DNA of 10,849 nt, from assembly GCA_030647575.1 (NCBI GenBank), contig JAUSJS010000205.1, positions 1 to 10,849 of the forward strand, read 5' to 3'. The translations under genes were made by a program, and so were the position numbers. Of this stretch, positions 1 through 7,452 are shown one piece after another; the stretch's first letter is position 1, and the number at the start of each line of letters is the position of its first letter. This DNA is from Candidatus Limnocylindrales bacterium. GTDB lineage: Bacteria; Chloroflexota; Limnocylindria; Limnocylindrales; CSP1-4. Below the pieces are notes generated by a model, which was not told the DNA's origin, searched no databases, and was given only the letters and a program-made list of their open reading frames with translations.

Positions 1-141
1 GCGGAGGCGACATCGTCGCATGCCGTGACGGGCGGACCCCGGTTCGGCCGGCGCCGCCTCTTGCGGGTGCTCGGACTCGGCACGCTCGCTGTCGTTCCGC
101 TGCCGGTCCTGCCGGAGTTGTTTCGTACCGCCGGCGTGGCC
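1..141. repeat. Left copy of 141-bp terminal direct repeat (contig circularisation overlap)
   Basis: Bases 1-141 are identical, base for base, to 10709-10849 at the other end of the window. The repeat begins and ends inside the coding sequence of the Fe-S subunit and has no mobile-element features such as inverted ends or a target duplication. A perfect repeat at the very ends, with a length equal to a k-mer size commonly used in metagenome assembly (141), is best explained as the overlap left when a circular assembly path is written out linearly. The same pattern would arise from a tandem array of a 10,708-bp unit. The identity is seen directly; the circular interpretation is inferred. Confidence 0.9.
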
Positions 142-939
142 GCGGGCCAGCCCGCCCCGGTTCACGGGCTGGGCGAGCCGGCGTACACGCGCGACGGACG
201 GATCCGCCAGTGGACGATGATTATCGACCTCCGCTCATGCGACGGCTGCCAGAGCATCGGCCAGCCGCCGCGCTGCACCGCCGCCTGCATCGAGGGCCAC
301 TTCGCGCCCGCGCCGATGGAGTGGATGGAAACCTTCGAGGCGGAGCTGCCGGGCGGCGGCACGCAGTTCATCCCGACGCCCTGCCAGCAGTGCGAGAACC
401 CGCCCTGCGTCAACGTGTGCCCGGTCGGCGCCACGTTCTCCACGCCCGAAGGGACGGTCCTCATCGACCAGGAGCGCTGCATTGGCTGCCGGATCTGCAT
501 GGCAGCATGCCCCTACGATCGGCGCTTTTTCAACTGGGGTGACGCCCCGGTACCGCCGGAGGCGTTGCTCGCCGACTACTCGCCCGAGCACCAGGTCCCC
601 GCCAAGAAGGGGACGGTGATGAAGTGCGACTTCTGCCCCGACATGGCGCGCGCCGGGACGCTTCCCTATTGCGCCCAGGGTTGCCCAAACGGGGCCATCT
701 ACTACGGCGACCTCGAGGAGGACGTCGCGACCAACGGCAGGGTGATCGTGTCGGTGTCGCGCTTCCTTTCCGAGAACGACGCCTACCGACTGAAGGAAGA
801 TCTGGGCACCAAGCCGCGCGTCTATTACATCCGCGGCCACGGCGAGGTGGTCGGGCGTGACGCCTTCACCCCTGACCGGCAGCCGACCGAGTGGCCCTGG
901 ATGGAACGGGCCGCGGGAGCCGCGACATGGCAGCGCTGA
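1..939 (+). CDS. Tat-exported four-[4Fe-4S] ferredoxin-like subunit of an NrfD-type complex (5' end continues from the right end of the window)
   Basis: This is an extracytoplasmic electron-transfer subunit of the DmsB/PsrB/TtrB/DsrO type. Numbered from the first in-window start (GTG at 25; 304 residues), it has a twin-arginine signal (GRRRLLRVLG, residues 8-17) followed by a hydrophobic stretch to about 40. Four cysteine groups follow: C72/75/84/88, C120/123/128/132, C152/155/158/162 and C201/204/216/220. These 16 cysteines are enough for four [4Fe-4S] clusters, the usual layout for this family. The frame is open upstream to base 1. The copy of this region at the right end shows that it continues to ATG 10658, giving 329 residues across the circular junction, or ATG 10619, giving 342. 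The stop overlaps the NrfD gene by 13 bases, so translation is coupled. Clusters of this family pass electrons between a partner enzyme and the quinone site of an NrfD protein. The partner enzyme is not encoded here, so substrate and direction are unknown. Confidence 0.93.
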   Translation, partial: AEATSSHAVTGGPRFGRRRLLRVLGLGTLAVVPLPVLPELFRTAGVAAGQPAPVHGLGEPAYTRDGRIRQWTMIIDLRSCDGCQSIGQPPRCTAACIEGHFAPAPMEWMETFEAELPGGGTQFIPTPCQQCENPPCVNVCPVGATFSTPEGTVLIDQERCIGCRICMAACPYDRRFFNWGDAPVPPEALLADYSPEHQVPAKKGTVMKCDFCPDMARAGTLPYCAQGCPNGAIYYGDLEEDVATNGRVIVSVSRFLSENDAYRLKEDLGTKPRVYYIRGHGEVVGRDAFTPDRQPTEWPWMERAAGAATWQR

Positions 940-2294
940 GCGAGTGGCAGGAGCGCCTCGAGGAGACGGCGCTCGCGCCCATCAGGCGGACCGGCCGGCG
1001 CTTCTGGGCGCTCGTCGCCTTCCTGCTCGCCGTCATCGGCTGGGGCGCCTATGCCTACTCGGTCCAGCTGCGCGACGGCCTCGTCGTGACCGGGATGCGC
1101 GACCGGATCTCCTGGGGCCTCTACATCTCCACGTTCGTCTTTTTCATCGGCATCAGCCACGCCGGCACGCTGATCTCGGCGATCCTGCGCGTCTCACAGG
1201 CGCGCTGGCGGACGCCCGTGACGCGGATGGCCGAGTTCGTCACCGTGGTGGCACTCGTCTGCGGTGCCTCCTACGTCATCATCGACCTCGGTCGCCCCGA
1301 CCGCCTTCTCAACGTCGTCATCTACGGACGATGGCAGTCGCCGATCATCTGGGATGTGCTGGCCATCACCACGTACCTGACGGGCAGCATCACCTATCTG
1401 TTTGTTCCGATGATCCCCGACCTCGCCCTCTTTCGGGACCGCCTCGCCGGTCGTACCTCGCGATGGCGAGGCTGGCTCTACACCGTCCTGGCGATCGGCT
1501 GGAACGGCAATGCCACGCAGCGGCGCTCCCTCACCTCCGCGATCGGCGTGCTCATGATCCTCATCATCCCGATCGCCGTCTCGGTCCACACCGTCGTCTC
1601 GTGGATCTTCGCCATGACCCTGCGGGTGCCCTGGAACAGTGCTCTCTTCGGAGCCTTCTTCGTCGCCGGGGCGATCTTCTCGGGGATCGGCATCCTGATC
1701 ATCGTGATGGCCGTCCTGCGCCGCGCGTACCACCTCGAGGAGTACGTCACCGAGAAGCATTTCGTCTACCTCGGCTACCTGATGGCGACCTTCGCGGCGA
1801 TCATGATCTACGCCAACATCAGCGAACTGCTGACCCATGGCTACAAGCTCAGTGAAGGAGTGGAGTTCCACTTCCGCCAGCTCTTCCTGGCGGAGTTCGC
1901 CCCCCTCTTCTGGTTCTACCTCCTGGGCGGTCTCGTCACCCCGATCGTGATCGCCCTGCTCCCCGCGACGCGGAACGTCCGCGGCATGGTCGTGGCGGCC
2001 GTCCTGGTCACCCTCGCGATGTGGATCGAGCGGTACGTCATCGTGGTGACCGGCCTGCGCGTCCCGCTCATGCCGTACGAGCCGGCCAGCTATGCCCCGA
2101 CCTGGGTCGAGTGGTCGCTCCTGGCCGCCGGGCTCGCCCTGTTCGCGCTGCTGATCACCGTATTCACCAAGGTCTTCCCGATCATCGCGGTCTGGGAGGT
2201 TGCCGAGGACCACGAGGCGACGGTCGCCCCGCCCGGCACCGTTCGGCCCGCCGCCCTGGAAACCCCGAAGCTAGCAGGAGAAGTCGGCCCATGA
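927..2294 (+). CDS. NrfD/PsrC-family integral membrane quinone-reactive subunit (ActC/DsrP-like)
   Basis: This is a 455-residue membrane protein with about ten hydrophobic segments (roughly 26-46, 63-88, 102-121, 140-163, 204-228, 240-265, 278-302, 324-346, 353-375 and 396-417), matching the ten-helix members of the family such as ActC, QrcD and DsrP. Motifs typical of that branch are visible: GISHAGTLISA at 75-85, LGRP at 121-124, SPIIWDV at 138-144, a His in the fifth helix (H221), MWIERYVIV at 365-373 and PTWVEW at 391-396. Such subunits oxidise or reduce quinone in the membrane and exchange electrons with the neighbouring Fe-S protein. I chose ATG 927 over the in-frame GTG 891 because a GGGAG lies about 7 bases upstream and the protein then starts where homologues usually do. 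It overlaps the Fe-S gene by 13 bases and shares ATGA with the next gene. The family is clear; the specific complex is not. Confidence 0.93.
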   Translation: MAALSEWQERLEETALAPIRRTGRRFWALVAFLLAVIGWGAYAYSVQLRDGLVVTGMRDRISWGLYISTFVFFIGISHAGTLISAILRVSQARWRTPVTRMAEFVTVVALVCGASYVIIDLGRPDRLLNVVIYGRWQSPIIWDVLAITTYLTGSITYLFVPMIPDLALFRDRLAGRTSRWRGWLYTVLAIGWNGNATQRRSLTSAIGVLMILIIPIAVSVHTVVSWIFAMTLRVPWNSALFGAFFVAGAIFSGIGILIIVMAVLRRAYHLEEYVTEKHFVYLGYLMATFAAIMIYANISELLTHGYKLSEGVEFHFRQLFLAEFAPLFWFYLLGGLVTPIVIALLPATRNVRGMVVAAVLVTLAMWIERYVIVVTGLRVPLMPYEPASYAPTWVEWSLLAAGLALFALLITVFTKVFPIIAVWEVAEDHEATVAPPGTVRPAALETPKLAGEVGP

Positions 2295-2869
2295 ACGTGA
2301 TCACCCGGCGGGCCATCCGGACCGCGATCGGCGTCCTCGCGGTCGGAGCGATCGCCGTCGCCATGGCAGGCCCCGCACTCGCGTCGCACGTGGCGGTCCA
2401 GACCACCGTCCCCGACGAGGGGACGGTCGGCGAGGTGCTCCTCAGCACGGTCGACCTCCGCGCGGGAGACGGCACGCCGCTTCAGGGGACGACCGTCATC
2501 TTCTACCTCCACATGTCCTTCGCCGGCGTCGTTGGCGAAGCCGAGATCGGCCGGGCGGTGACCGACGAGACCGGCGTCGCCACCCTTGCCTACAGGCCGC
2601 GCCTCGCCGGGCACCACGAGCTCCGGATGGAGTACGTCACACCCGGCGACGGCGAGGTCGAAGCGACCAGCACGAGCTTCGACGTCACCGGTGGCCAACA
2701 GCTCTACCGCTCCGCGGCCGGCATCGACGTCCCGGGCGTCGACGCAGGGCTCCTGATGGCCGTCCTCGCCACCGTCTGGTCGATCCTGTTCTGGGTGGCG
2801 CTCCGATTCGTCGCGATCGCCCGAGCGGGCGGTGAGGCCAGGACACCCGGGCTCTACCAGACACCATGA
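2291..2869 (+). CDS. Unrecognised membrane-anchored extracytoplasmic Ig-like protein
   Basis: This 192-residue protein begins with a basic stretch and hydrophobic core ending in ALA before Ser32, a plausible signal-peptidase site. Residues 33-133 look like a beta-sandwich of the bacterial Ig/invasin or carboxypeptidase-regulatory type: alternating strands, the segment DGTPLQGTTVIF (60-71), and TDETGVATLAYRPRLAGHHE (91-110), the 'further added value' pattern of such domains. A single transmembrane helix (about 152-175) and a short cytoplasmic tail close it. There are no cysteines or heme motifs. The start at 2291 has AGGAG ten bases upstream and overlaps the NrfD stop as ATGA; its own stop overlaps the cytochrome start in the same way. 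That coupling suggests a structural subunit or docking scaffold of the complex. This is inference, because I do not recognise a named family. Confidence 0.85.
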   Translation: MNVITRRAIRTAIGVLAVGAIAVAMAGPALASHVAVQTTVPDEGTVGEVLLSTVDLRAGDGTPLQGTTVIFYLHMSFAGVVGEAEIGRAVTDETGVATLAYRPRLAGHHELRMEYVTPGDGEVEATSTSFDVTGGQQLYRSAAGIDVPGVDAGLLMAVLATVWSILFWVALRFVAIARAGGEARTPGLYQTP

Positions 2870-3348
2870 GCCGCTTCTTCGTCCCCGTCGTCTTCGTCGC
2901 CCTCATGAGCGGCCTCGCGTTCGGCCTGATCGTCGGCGTCGTCGCGCGCAGCCCGGAGACGCACGCCAACGTGCGGCCGGAGGGCTTTGACCGGACGCCA
3001 ATCGGTTACGTGGGCGAAGAGATCCCCTACACGGGCATCGGCCTGGCCGATCCTCGGTCCGCCGCGAGTGCCGATCCGGTCGCGCGCGGCCGGCTCCTCT
3101 TCCTGGGATACGGCTGCGCCGCCTGCCACGGCCTCGCCAGCCAGGGGGGAGTCATCGGCCCCAACCTCGACCTCGAGGAACTGTTCCTCGACGACTTCCG
3201 GCCTGTCGTCCGGTCCGGTCCGGGGGGGATGCCCGCCTTCACCGAGGAGATCCTCAGCGATGACGATCTCGACGCGATCTACGCGTTCCTCAAGGCGATC
3301 CGACAGGAGGCCGCCGCGACGTCCGACGGATCCACATGGGCCCCCTAG
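2866..3348 (+). CDS. Membrane-anchored mono-heme class I cytochrome c
   Basis: This 160-residue protein has an uncleaved-looking N-terminal hydrophobic anchor (residues 5-27) and a C-terminal cytochrome c domain. The heme-binding motif is CAACH (C84, C87, axial H88). The probable distal ligand is M122 in GPGGMPAF, followed by the usual last helix (LSDDDLDAIYAFLKAI, about 130-145). It would sit on the outer face of the membrane and carry one electron at a time between the Fe-S/NrfD complex and another partner, comparable in role, not necessarily in origin, to the mono-heme subunit of alternative complex III. It starts in an ATGA overlap with the Ig-like gene and lacks a strong ribosome site, so it depends on translational coupling. 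It is the only c-type cytochrome in the window and the obvious client of the heme-attachment genes downstream. Confidence 0.93.
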   Translation: MSRFFVPVVFVALMSGLAFGLIVGVVARSPETHANVRPEGFDRTPIGYVGEEIPYTGIGLADPRSAASADPVARGRLLFLGYGCAACHGLASQGGVIGPNLDLEELFLDDFRPVVRSGPGGMPAFTEEILSDDDLDAIYAFLKAIRQEAAATSDGSTWAP

Positions 3349-3511
3349 AGACAGGAGGCAAGATGGGAACGTGCCCGGTCGACGTGCGGGCACCCTGAGC
3401 GACCGGAATCGTCCGTACCGGTCGGCCCGCTAGATGGTGACGAATGCCACCGTCAGGGGGCCGTGCCGCGGATGACGCTGCCTTCGCCGGCGGCGAGCGG
3501 GAACTGAGGTC
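3349..3511 (+). other. 163-bp gap between cytochrome c and ccdA, with small hairpins
   Basis: No convincing protein gene lies here. Directly after the cytochrome stop comes a strong Shine-Dalgarno-like ACAGGAGGCAAG, then ATG 3363 opening an 11-codon frame that ends at 3398. An imperfect-spacer inverted repeat, GACCGG (3401-3406) with CCGGTC (3418-3423), follows, and a second 6-bp stem with one wobble pairs 3434-3439 with 3448-3453. Neither stem has a T-tract, so no terminator is apparent and read-through into ccdA is possible. The gap may hold a leader or regulatory segment for the maturation genes. Confidence 0.4.
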
Positions 3512-4258
3512 ATGGAGACCGGCATCAACATCGGGATACTCATCGCCTTCCTCGGCGGCATGGTCTCGTTCGCTTCGCCGTGCTGCCTGCCGCTCGTGCC
3601 GGCCTACGTCGGGTACATGGTCGGGAGCCAGCCGGACGACGGCACGGTCCGGCGCAGGGCCGCGTTCGGCCAGGCCCTCGCGTTCGTGCTCGGCTTCTCG
3701 GCCGTGTTCATCGCGCTGTGGGCGTCGGTCGGCCTCATCGGCTACGTGCTCCGCGACTACGTCGGGATGCTCCGCCAGGCCGGCGGCGCGGTCCTCGTCT
3801 TCATGGGCCTCCACGTGGCCGGCGTGATCAACGTCACCGCCCTCTATCGCGAGGTCCACCTGCCCGTCGGCCCCATCGGTGGGGCCTCGATGGGCTTCGG
3901 CCAGGCTGCCCCGTCGACGCCGAGCTACCGGCGTTCTACGCTCCTCGGGGTCGTCTTCGCGGCCGGCTGGACGCCCTGCATCGGCCCGATCCTCGGCGGG
4001 ATCATCGGCCTCGCCTCGGTCAGCGCCAGCGTCGCGCAGGGGACCATGCTGCTCGTCGCCTACGCGACCGGCCTGGCGATCCCGTTCATCCTCGTCGCCG
4101 TCGGCGCCACCTCGGTCAGCCATCGACTCGGCTGGCTGCGCGACCACCACACGGCCGTCTCGGCGGTGACCGGAGCGATGCTCGTCCTGGTCGGCTTCCT
4201 GATGATCACGAACACCTTCGCTCGCCTGTCGGGCCTCTTTGTACCGTTCGGTTCCTGA
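3512..4258 (+). CDS. ccdA: CcdA, membrane thiol-disulfide electron carrier for cytochrome c maturation
   Basis: This is a 248-residue polytopic protein of about six hydrophobic segments, the normal size for CcdA (the short form of DsbD's membrane domain). It passes reducing power from cytoplasmic thioredoxin across the membrane to a ResA-type thioredoxin, which keeps apocytochrome cysteines reduced. The two redox regions are present: SPCCLPLVPAY (residues 22-32, C24/C25) in the first helix and GWTPCIGP (152-159, C156) in the fourth. The family normally has a single cysteine in the first motif; here there are two adjacent ones. ATG 3512 was chosen because the first helix and its motif follow at the usual distance and a GAGG lies a few bases upstream. 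It begins the maturation operon, with resB starting 12 bases after its stop. Confidence 0.94.
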   Translation: METGINIGILIAFLGGMVSFASPCCLPLVPAYVGYMVGSQPDDGTVRRRAAFGQALAFVLGFSAVFIALWASVGLIGYVLRDYVGMLRQAGGAVLVFMGLHVAGVINVTALYREVHLPVGPIGGASMGFGQAAPSTPSYRRSTLLGVVFAAGWTPCIGPILGGIIGLASVSASVAQGTMLLVAYATGLAIPFILVAVGATSVSHRLGWLRDHHTAVSAVTGAMLVLVGFLMITNTFARLSGLFVPFGS

Positions 4259-4270
4259 GGGAGAACGCGG

Positions 4271-5740
4271 ATGACCCAGACAGTTCGGACTCAGGCCATC
4301 CCGCGGGCCGATCGCGGGCCGACCGACGACCTCGACGCAGGCCGCACGGTTTCGCCCGCGGACATCCGCGAGCGGCTGTGGCACTTCTTCATCTCGATGC
4401 GGACCGGGCTCGCCCTCATGCTCGGGCTCGCCGTCCTGGGCCTCATCGGCACGCTGCTCGTCCAGGCTCCGGAGGGCCTGAAGAGCGATCCGCAGGCCTA
4501 CCCAGCGTGGCTCGAATCGCTCCGTCCCAGGTACGGTGGCTGGACGGGCGTCCTCGATGCCCTCGGCCTGTTCTCGATCTTCAGCTCGATCTGGTTCAGG
4601 GGAATCGTCATGCTCCTGACGACAAGCGTCCTGGCCTGCTCGGTGAACCGGGCGCCCCATCTCTGGAAGCAGGCCGTCCACCCCCGGACGAACATGAGCG
4701 AGACGTTCTTCGCGCACGCACCGCTCAGCGCGAGCATCGCGGCACCGACCCATCCGGACGCCGCCCTCGCCGAGATCCAGGCGGCGTTCCGGGCTCGCCA
4801 CTTCCGGACCATCGTCAAGGGGGACGGTGACACGATCCACCTCTACGCCGACCGATTCCGCTGGGGACCGTTCGGGACGGTGATCGCCCATCTCAGCCTC
4901 ATCTTCATCCTTGCCGGCGCCCTCATCGGGACCGCCTGGGGCTTCCGCAACACCGGGCTCGCGGTGCCGGTCGGGTCGCGGGTCGATGTCGGGTACGGCA
5001 CGGGCCTGTCGATCGAGGCGAAGAGCTTCACCGACTCCTACTACCCGAACGGCAGCCCGAGCGACTTCACGAGCGACCTCGTCCTGTACAGGGACGGGGC
5101 GCAGATCGACGCCGCGACGATCCGGGTCAACCAGCCGCTGCGCGCCGGCGACGTGACCGTCTACCAGTCCTTCTACGGCGCCGCGGCCGCGATGAAGGTG
5201 GCTGACCCGACCGGCACGGTCGTCTTCGAGCGGGGCGTCCCACTCGAGTGGACCTCGAGCGACGGCAAGCACCGGGTCGGCCAGATCATCCTGCCGGACG
5301 TCGGGCTGACGGCCTATGTCATCGGGGCCGCCTCGGGTGAGGTGGATCCCCAGATCAAGCCGGGCCAGATGGGGATCGAGGTCTACACCTCCGGCAGCGA
5401 GGGCAGCCCGATCGCCACCGGGGTCATCTCCCAGGGCCAACCGGCGAAGATCGCCGGGCTCGACTTCACGTTCGTCCGTGAACGCCAGTTCACCGGCCTG
5501 ATCGTCGCCCGGGACCCGGGCGCGGTCTTCGTCTGGATCGGCGCAAGCCTCCTCGTGTTCGGGATCAGCCTCGTCTTCTTCTTCCCGAGTCGGCGGGCTT
5601 GGGCGCTCATCCGCCGGCGGCCCGGCGGGAGCTCGATCCAGGTCGGGGCGGTCGTCCGCCACGACGTCAGCTTCGAGGCCGATTTCAAGCGCCTCGTCGA
5701 TGAGCTGAAGCTCGCCCTGACCGGGCCGAGCGCAATCTGA
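4271..5740 (+). CDS. resB: ResB/Ccs1, cytochrome c synthetase subunit
   Basis: This 489-residue protein is one half of the system II cytochrome c synthetase, working with CcsA to bring heme out of the membrane and attach it to CXXCH motifs. It shows the ResB plan. The family N-terminal motif runs WHFFISMRTGLAL (37-49) into helix 1 (about 43-64). Helix 2 is at 104-124 and helix 3 at 203-222, with a His (H207) in the position of the family's heme-related histidine. A large extracytoplasmic domain (225-415) and a final helix at 419-438 introduced by DPGAVFVWIG complete it. A cytoplasmic tail of about 50 residues follows. GGGAGA precedes ATG 4271 at good spacing, 12 bases after the ccdA stop; ccsA follows after 17 bases. 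Length and layout are ordinary for the family. Confidence 0.94.
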   Translation: MTQTVRTQAIPRADRGPTDDLDAGRTVSPADIRERLWHFFISMRTGLALMLGLAVLGLIGTLLVQAPEGLKSDPQAYPAWLESLRPRYGGWTGVLDALGLFSIFSSIWFRGIVMLLTTSVLACSVNRAPHLWKQAVHPRTNMSETFFAHAPLSASIAAPTHPDAALAEIQAAFRARHFRTIVKGDGDTIHLYADRFRWGPFGTVIAHLSLIFILAGALIGTAWGFRNTGLAVPVGSRVDVGYGTGLSIEAKSFTDSYYPNGSPSDFTSDLVLYRDGAQIDAATIRVNQPLRAGDVTVYQSFYGAAAAMKVADPTGTVVFERGVPLEWTSSDGKHRVGQIILPDVGLTAYVIGAASGEVDPQIKPGQMGIEVYTSGSEGSPIATGVISQGQPAKIAGLDFTFVRERQFTGLIVARDPGAVFVWIGASLLVFGISLVFFFPSRRAWALIRRRPGGSSIQVGAVVRHDVSFEADFKRLVDELKLALTGPSAI

Positions 5741-5757
5741 AGGAAGAGGCAGCACCC

Positions 5758-6648
5758 ATGTTCAAGATGTCGGAGTACAGCTTCATCGCCGGGGTCATCT
5801 CCGTTGGTCTGGCACTGGGCTGCTACGTGATTGCCTTCGTGGCCGCTCGCGTGATGCGCCAGCGGACGGCGCTGGCCGGGGTCGGTACGGGTGGCGGGAC
5901 GATCGGGGTCGATCGGCGTGGCGGGGTCAACCTCGGGGCGTACGGCACCCTCCTCGTTTACCTCGCCCTCGCATTCCTGACCGCGTCGCTCGTCTTCCGG
6001 ACGATCGCCACCGGCCACGGCCCGTTCGCCAACATGTACGAGTTCTCGATCGCCTTCGCCTGGGGCACCCTGGCGATGTACGCCTACTTCGAGCGGCGCT
6101 ACCACGAGCGGGCCCTCGGCCTCGTCGCCCTGCCGATCGCACTCGCGTTGCTGCTCTACGCGATGACGATCCCAGCGACCATCGACCCGCTCGTACCGGC
6201 CCTCCAGAACAACCTCCTGCTGTCGGTCCATGTCGCGGTCGCGGTCGTCGCCTACGGGACGTTCAGCGTCGCCTTCGCAGCGGCGATCCTGTACCTCGTC
6301 CGGGGCGAGGACGGCCGACGCGGCTTGCCGAGCCGCGAGCTGCTCGACGAGATCTCGTACAAGGCCGTCGTCATCGGGTTCCCCTTCCTGACCCTCACGA
6401 TCGTCCTCGGCGCCGTCTGGGCGGAGGTCGCCTGGGGCACGTACTGGAGCTGGGACCCCAAGGAGACCGCCTCGCTCGTGACGTGGCTGATCTACGGCTC
6501 CTACCTCCACGCCCGGGTCGTTCGCGGCTGGCGCGGCGAGCGAGCCGCCTCGCTCCTGCTCCTCGGCTTCGCCGCCACGCTGTTCACCTACTTCGGGAAC
6601 CTCTTCTTCGGCGGCCTGCACAGCTACAGCGGCCTCAACAACCAGTGA
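5758..6648 (+). CDS. ccsA: CcsA (CcsB-type), heme-handling subunit of system II cytochrome c synthetase
   Basis: This is a 296-residue integral membrane protein with about eight hydrophobic segments. The signature tryptophan-rich heme-binding loop WGTYWSWDPKE lies at 226-236. Conserved histidines appear at H87 (GHGPFANMYEF), H158 in a helix and H288 (GGLHSYSG), corresponding to the family's outer and membrane heme ligands. Together with ResB it forms the synthetase that exports heme and ligates it to apocytochrome c. AGGAAGAGG precedes ATG 5758, and the spacing from resB (17 bases) indicates one transcript. In the glycine-rich segment at 41-62 the protein has a loop without obvious function. 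Both ccsA and ccsB are used as names for this family; the call does not depend on the choice. Confidence 0.95.
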   Translation: MFKMSEYSFIAGVISVGLALGCYVIAFVAARVMRQRTALAGVGTGGGTIGVDRRGGVNLGAYGTLLVYLALAFLTASLVFRTIATGHGPFANMYEFSIAFAWGTLAMYAYFERRYHERALGLVALPIALALLLYAMTIPATIDPLVPALQNNLLLSVHVAVAVVAYGTFSVAFAAAILYLVRGEDGRRGLPSRELLDEISYKAVVIGFPFLTLTIVLGAVWAEVAWGTYWSWDPKETASLVTWLIYGSYLHARVVRGWRGERAASLLLLGFAATLFTYFGNLFFGGLHSYSGLNNQ

Positions 6649-6703
6649 GGCCACCAATCGAGAACAACGGCCTCTCGCTGATGCGGGAGGCAGGAGGTCC
6701 ACG

Positions 6704-7315
6704 ATGGAAGCGCGCGCGGTGACCGCCAACGGCGGCCGAACGGCCGGGGCGGGCCAGAGCCGGAGCGCCACGCTCGCGATCATGGGCGTGACCGCGGCAA
6801 TCATCGCCGCCGTGGCCTTCATGGTGAACCAGCCGACCGCGGGCGCGGACGGCTTCACGACCGTGACCCTCTCCGGCGGCGCCAGCGGCGAGCCCCCGAC
6901 GGTCGGGAAGGCGGCGCCGGACTTCCTCGCCACGACCGTGGACGGGAAGATGGTCAGGCTCAGCGACTTCAAGGGCAAGCCCGTCTGGCTGACGTTCGGG
7001 GCGAGCTGGTGCCAGCCCTGCCGGGCGGAGAACCCCGACATCCAGGCCACCTACCAGAAGTTCGTTGACCGCGGCCTCGTGGTCCTGGCGATGTTTATCT
7101 CCGAGGATGCCCCGGCGGTCAGGGACTACGCGGACCGGGTCGGGCTGACCTACCGGAAGGTCGCCGACCCTGACACCCGGATCGCCTCCGAGTACCGGAT
7201 CATGGGCATCCCGTCGCACTACTTCATCGACCGCTCCGGCGTGCTTCGCCTGATGAAGATCGGCAGCCTCGACCCGGCAGCCATGGAAGCGGCACTGAAG
7301 GGGATCCTTGAGTGA
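6704..7315 (+). CDS. resA: ResA/TlpA-type membrane-anchored thioredoxin
   Basis: This 203-residue protein has an N-terminal membrane anchor (about 23-42), a linker, and an AhpC/TSA-thioredoxin fold domain from about 66. The active site is SWCQPCRAENP (101-111; C103, C106) and the cis-proline loop is GIPSHYFID (168-176, P170). In system II, such a protein reduces the cysteines of the CXXCH motif on the outside before heme attachment, taking electrons from CcdA. Its place as the last gene of a ccdA-resB-ccsA set supports that role over a general TlpA. CAGGAGG at 6691-6697, six bases before ATG 6704, fixes the start. The 55-base gap after ccsA contains GAGGCC/GGCCTC (6648-6653 and 6669-6674), a possible small hairpin. 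The specific substrate is inferred from context. Confidence 0.93.
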   Translation: MEARAVTANGGRTAGAGQSRSATLAIMGVTAAIIAAVAFMVNQPTAGADGFTTVTLSGGASGEPPTVGKAAPDFLATTVDGKMVRLSDFKGKPVWLTFGASWCQPCRAENPDIQATYQKFVDRGLVVLAMFISEDAPAVRDYADRVGLTYRKVADPDTRIASEYRIMGIPSHYFIDRSGVLRLMKIGSLDPAAMEAALKGILE

Positions 7316-7452
7316 CCAAGTGCACAGGCGAGCCGCCGGACTGTCGCGGTCTGAGGTGTTTCCAATCGAGCCACGATCCAGGAGCGGGAGATCCGCGTGC
7401 CGAGCGTGGGGCAACCAATATCTGTCTCATGTAGAAGGACGGGAGGCAACGT

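Noticed and set aside
3290..5755. Very long minus-strand open frame opposite ccdA and resB
   Set aside because: Its product is dominated by Asp, Arg, Glu and Pro without any domain, as expected for the antisense of GC-rich genes. The + strand genes have clear family motifs.
5383..7050. Long minus-strand open frame opposite ccsA and resA
   Set aside because: Same antisense artefact of high third-position GC; no motif or ribosome site.
7312..7434. A 40-codon frame starting at GTG within the resA stop (GTGA overlap), with four cysteines
   Set aside because: The start overlap is suggestive of coupling, but the composition looks like translated spacer, the cysteines do not form a recognised motif and there is no ribosome site of its own. 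It needs conservation evidence.
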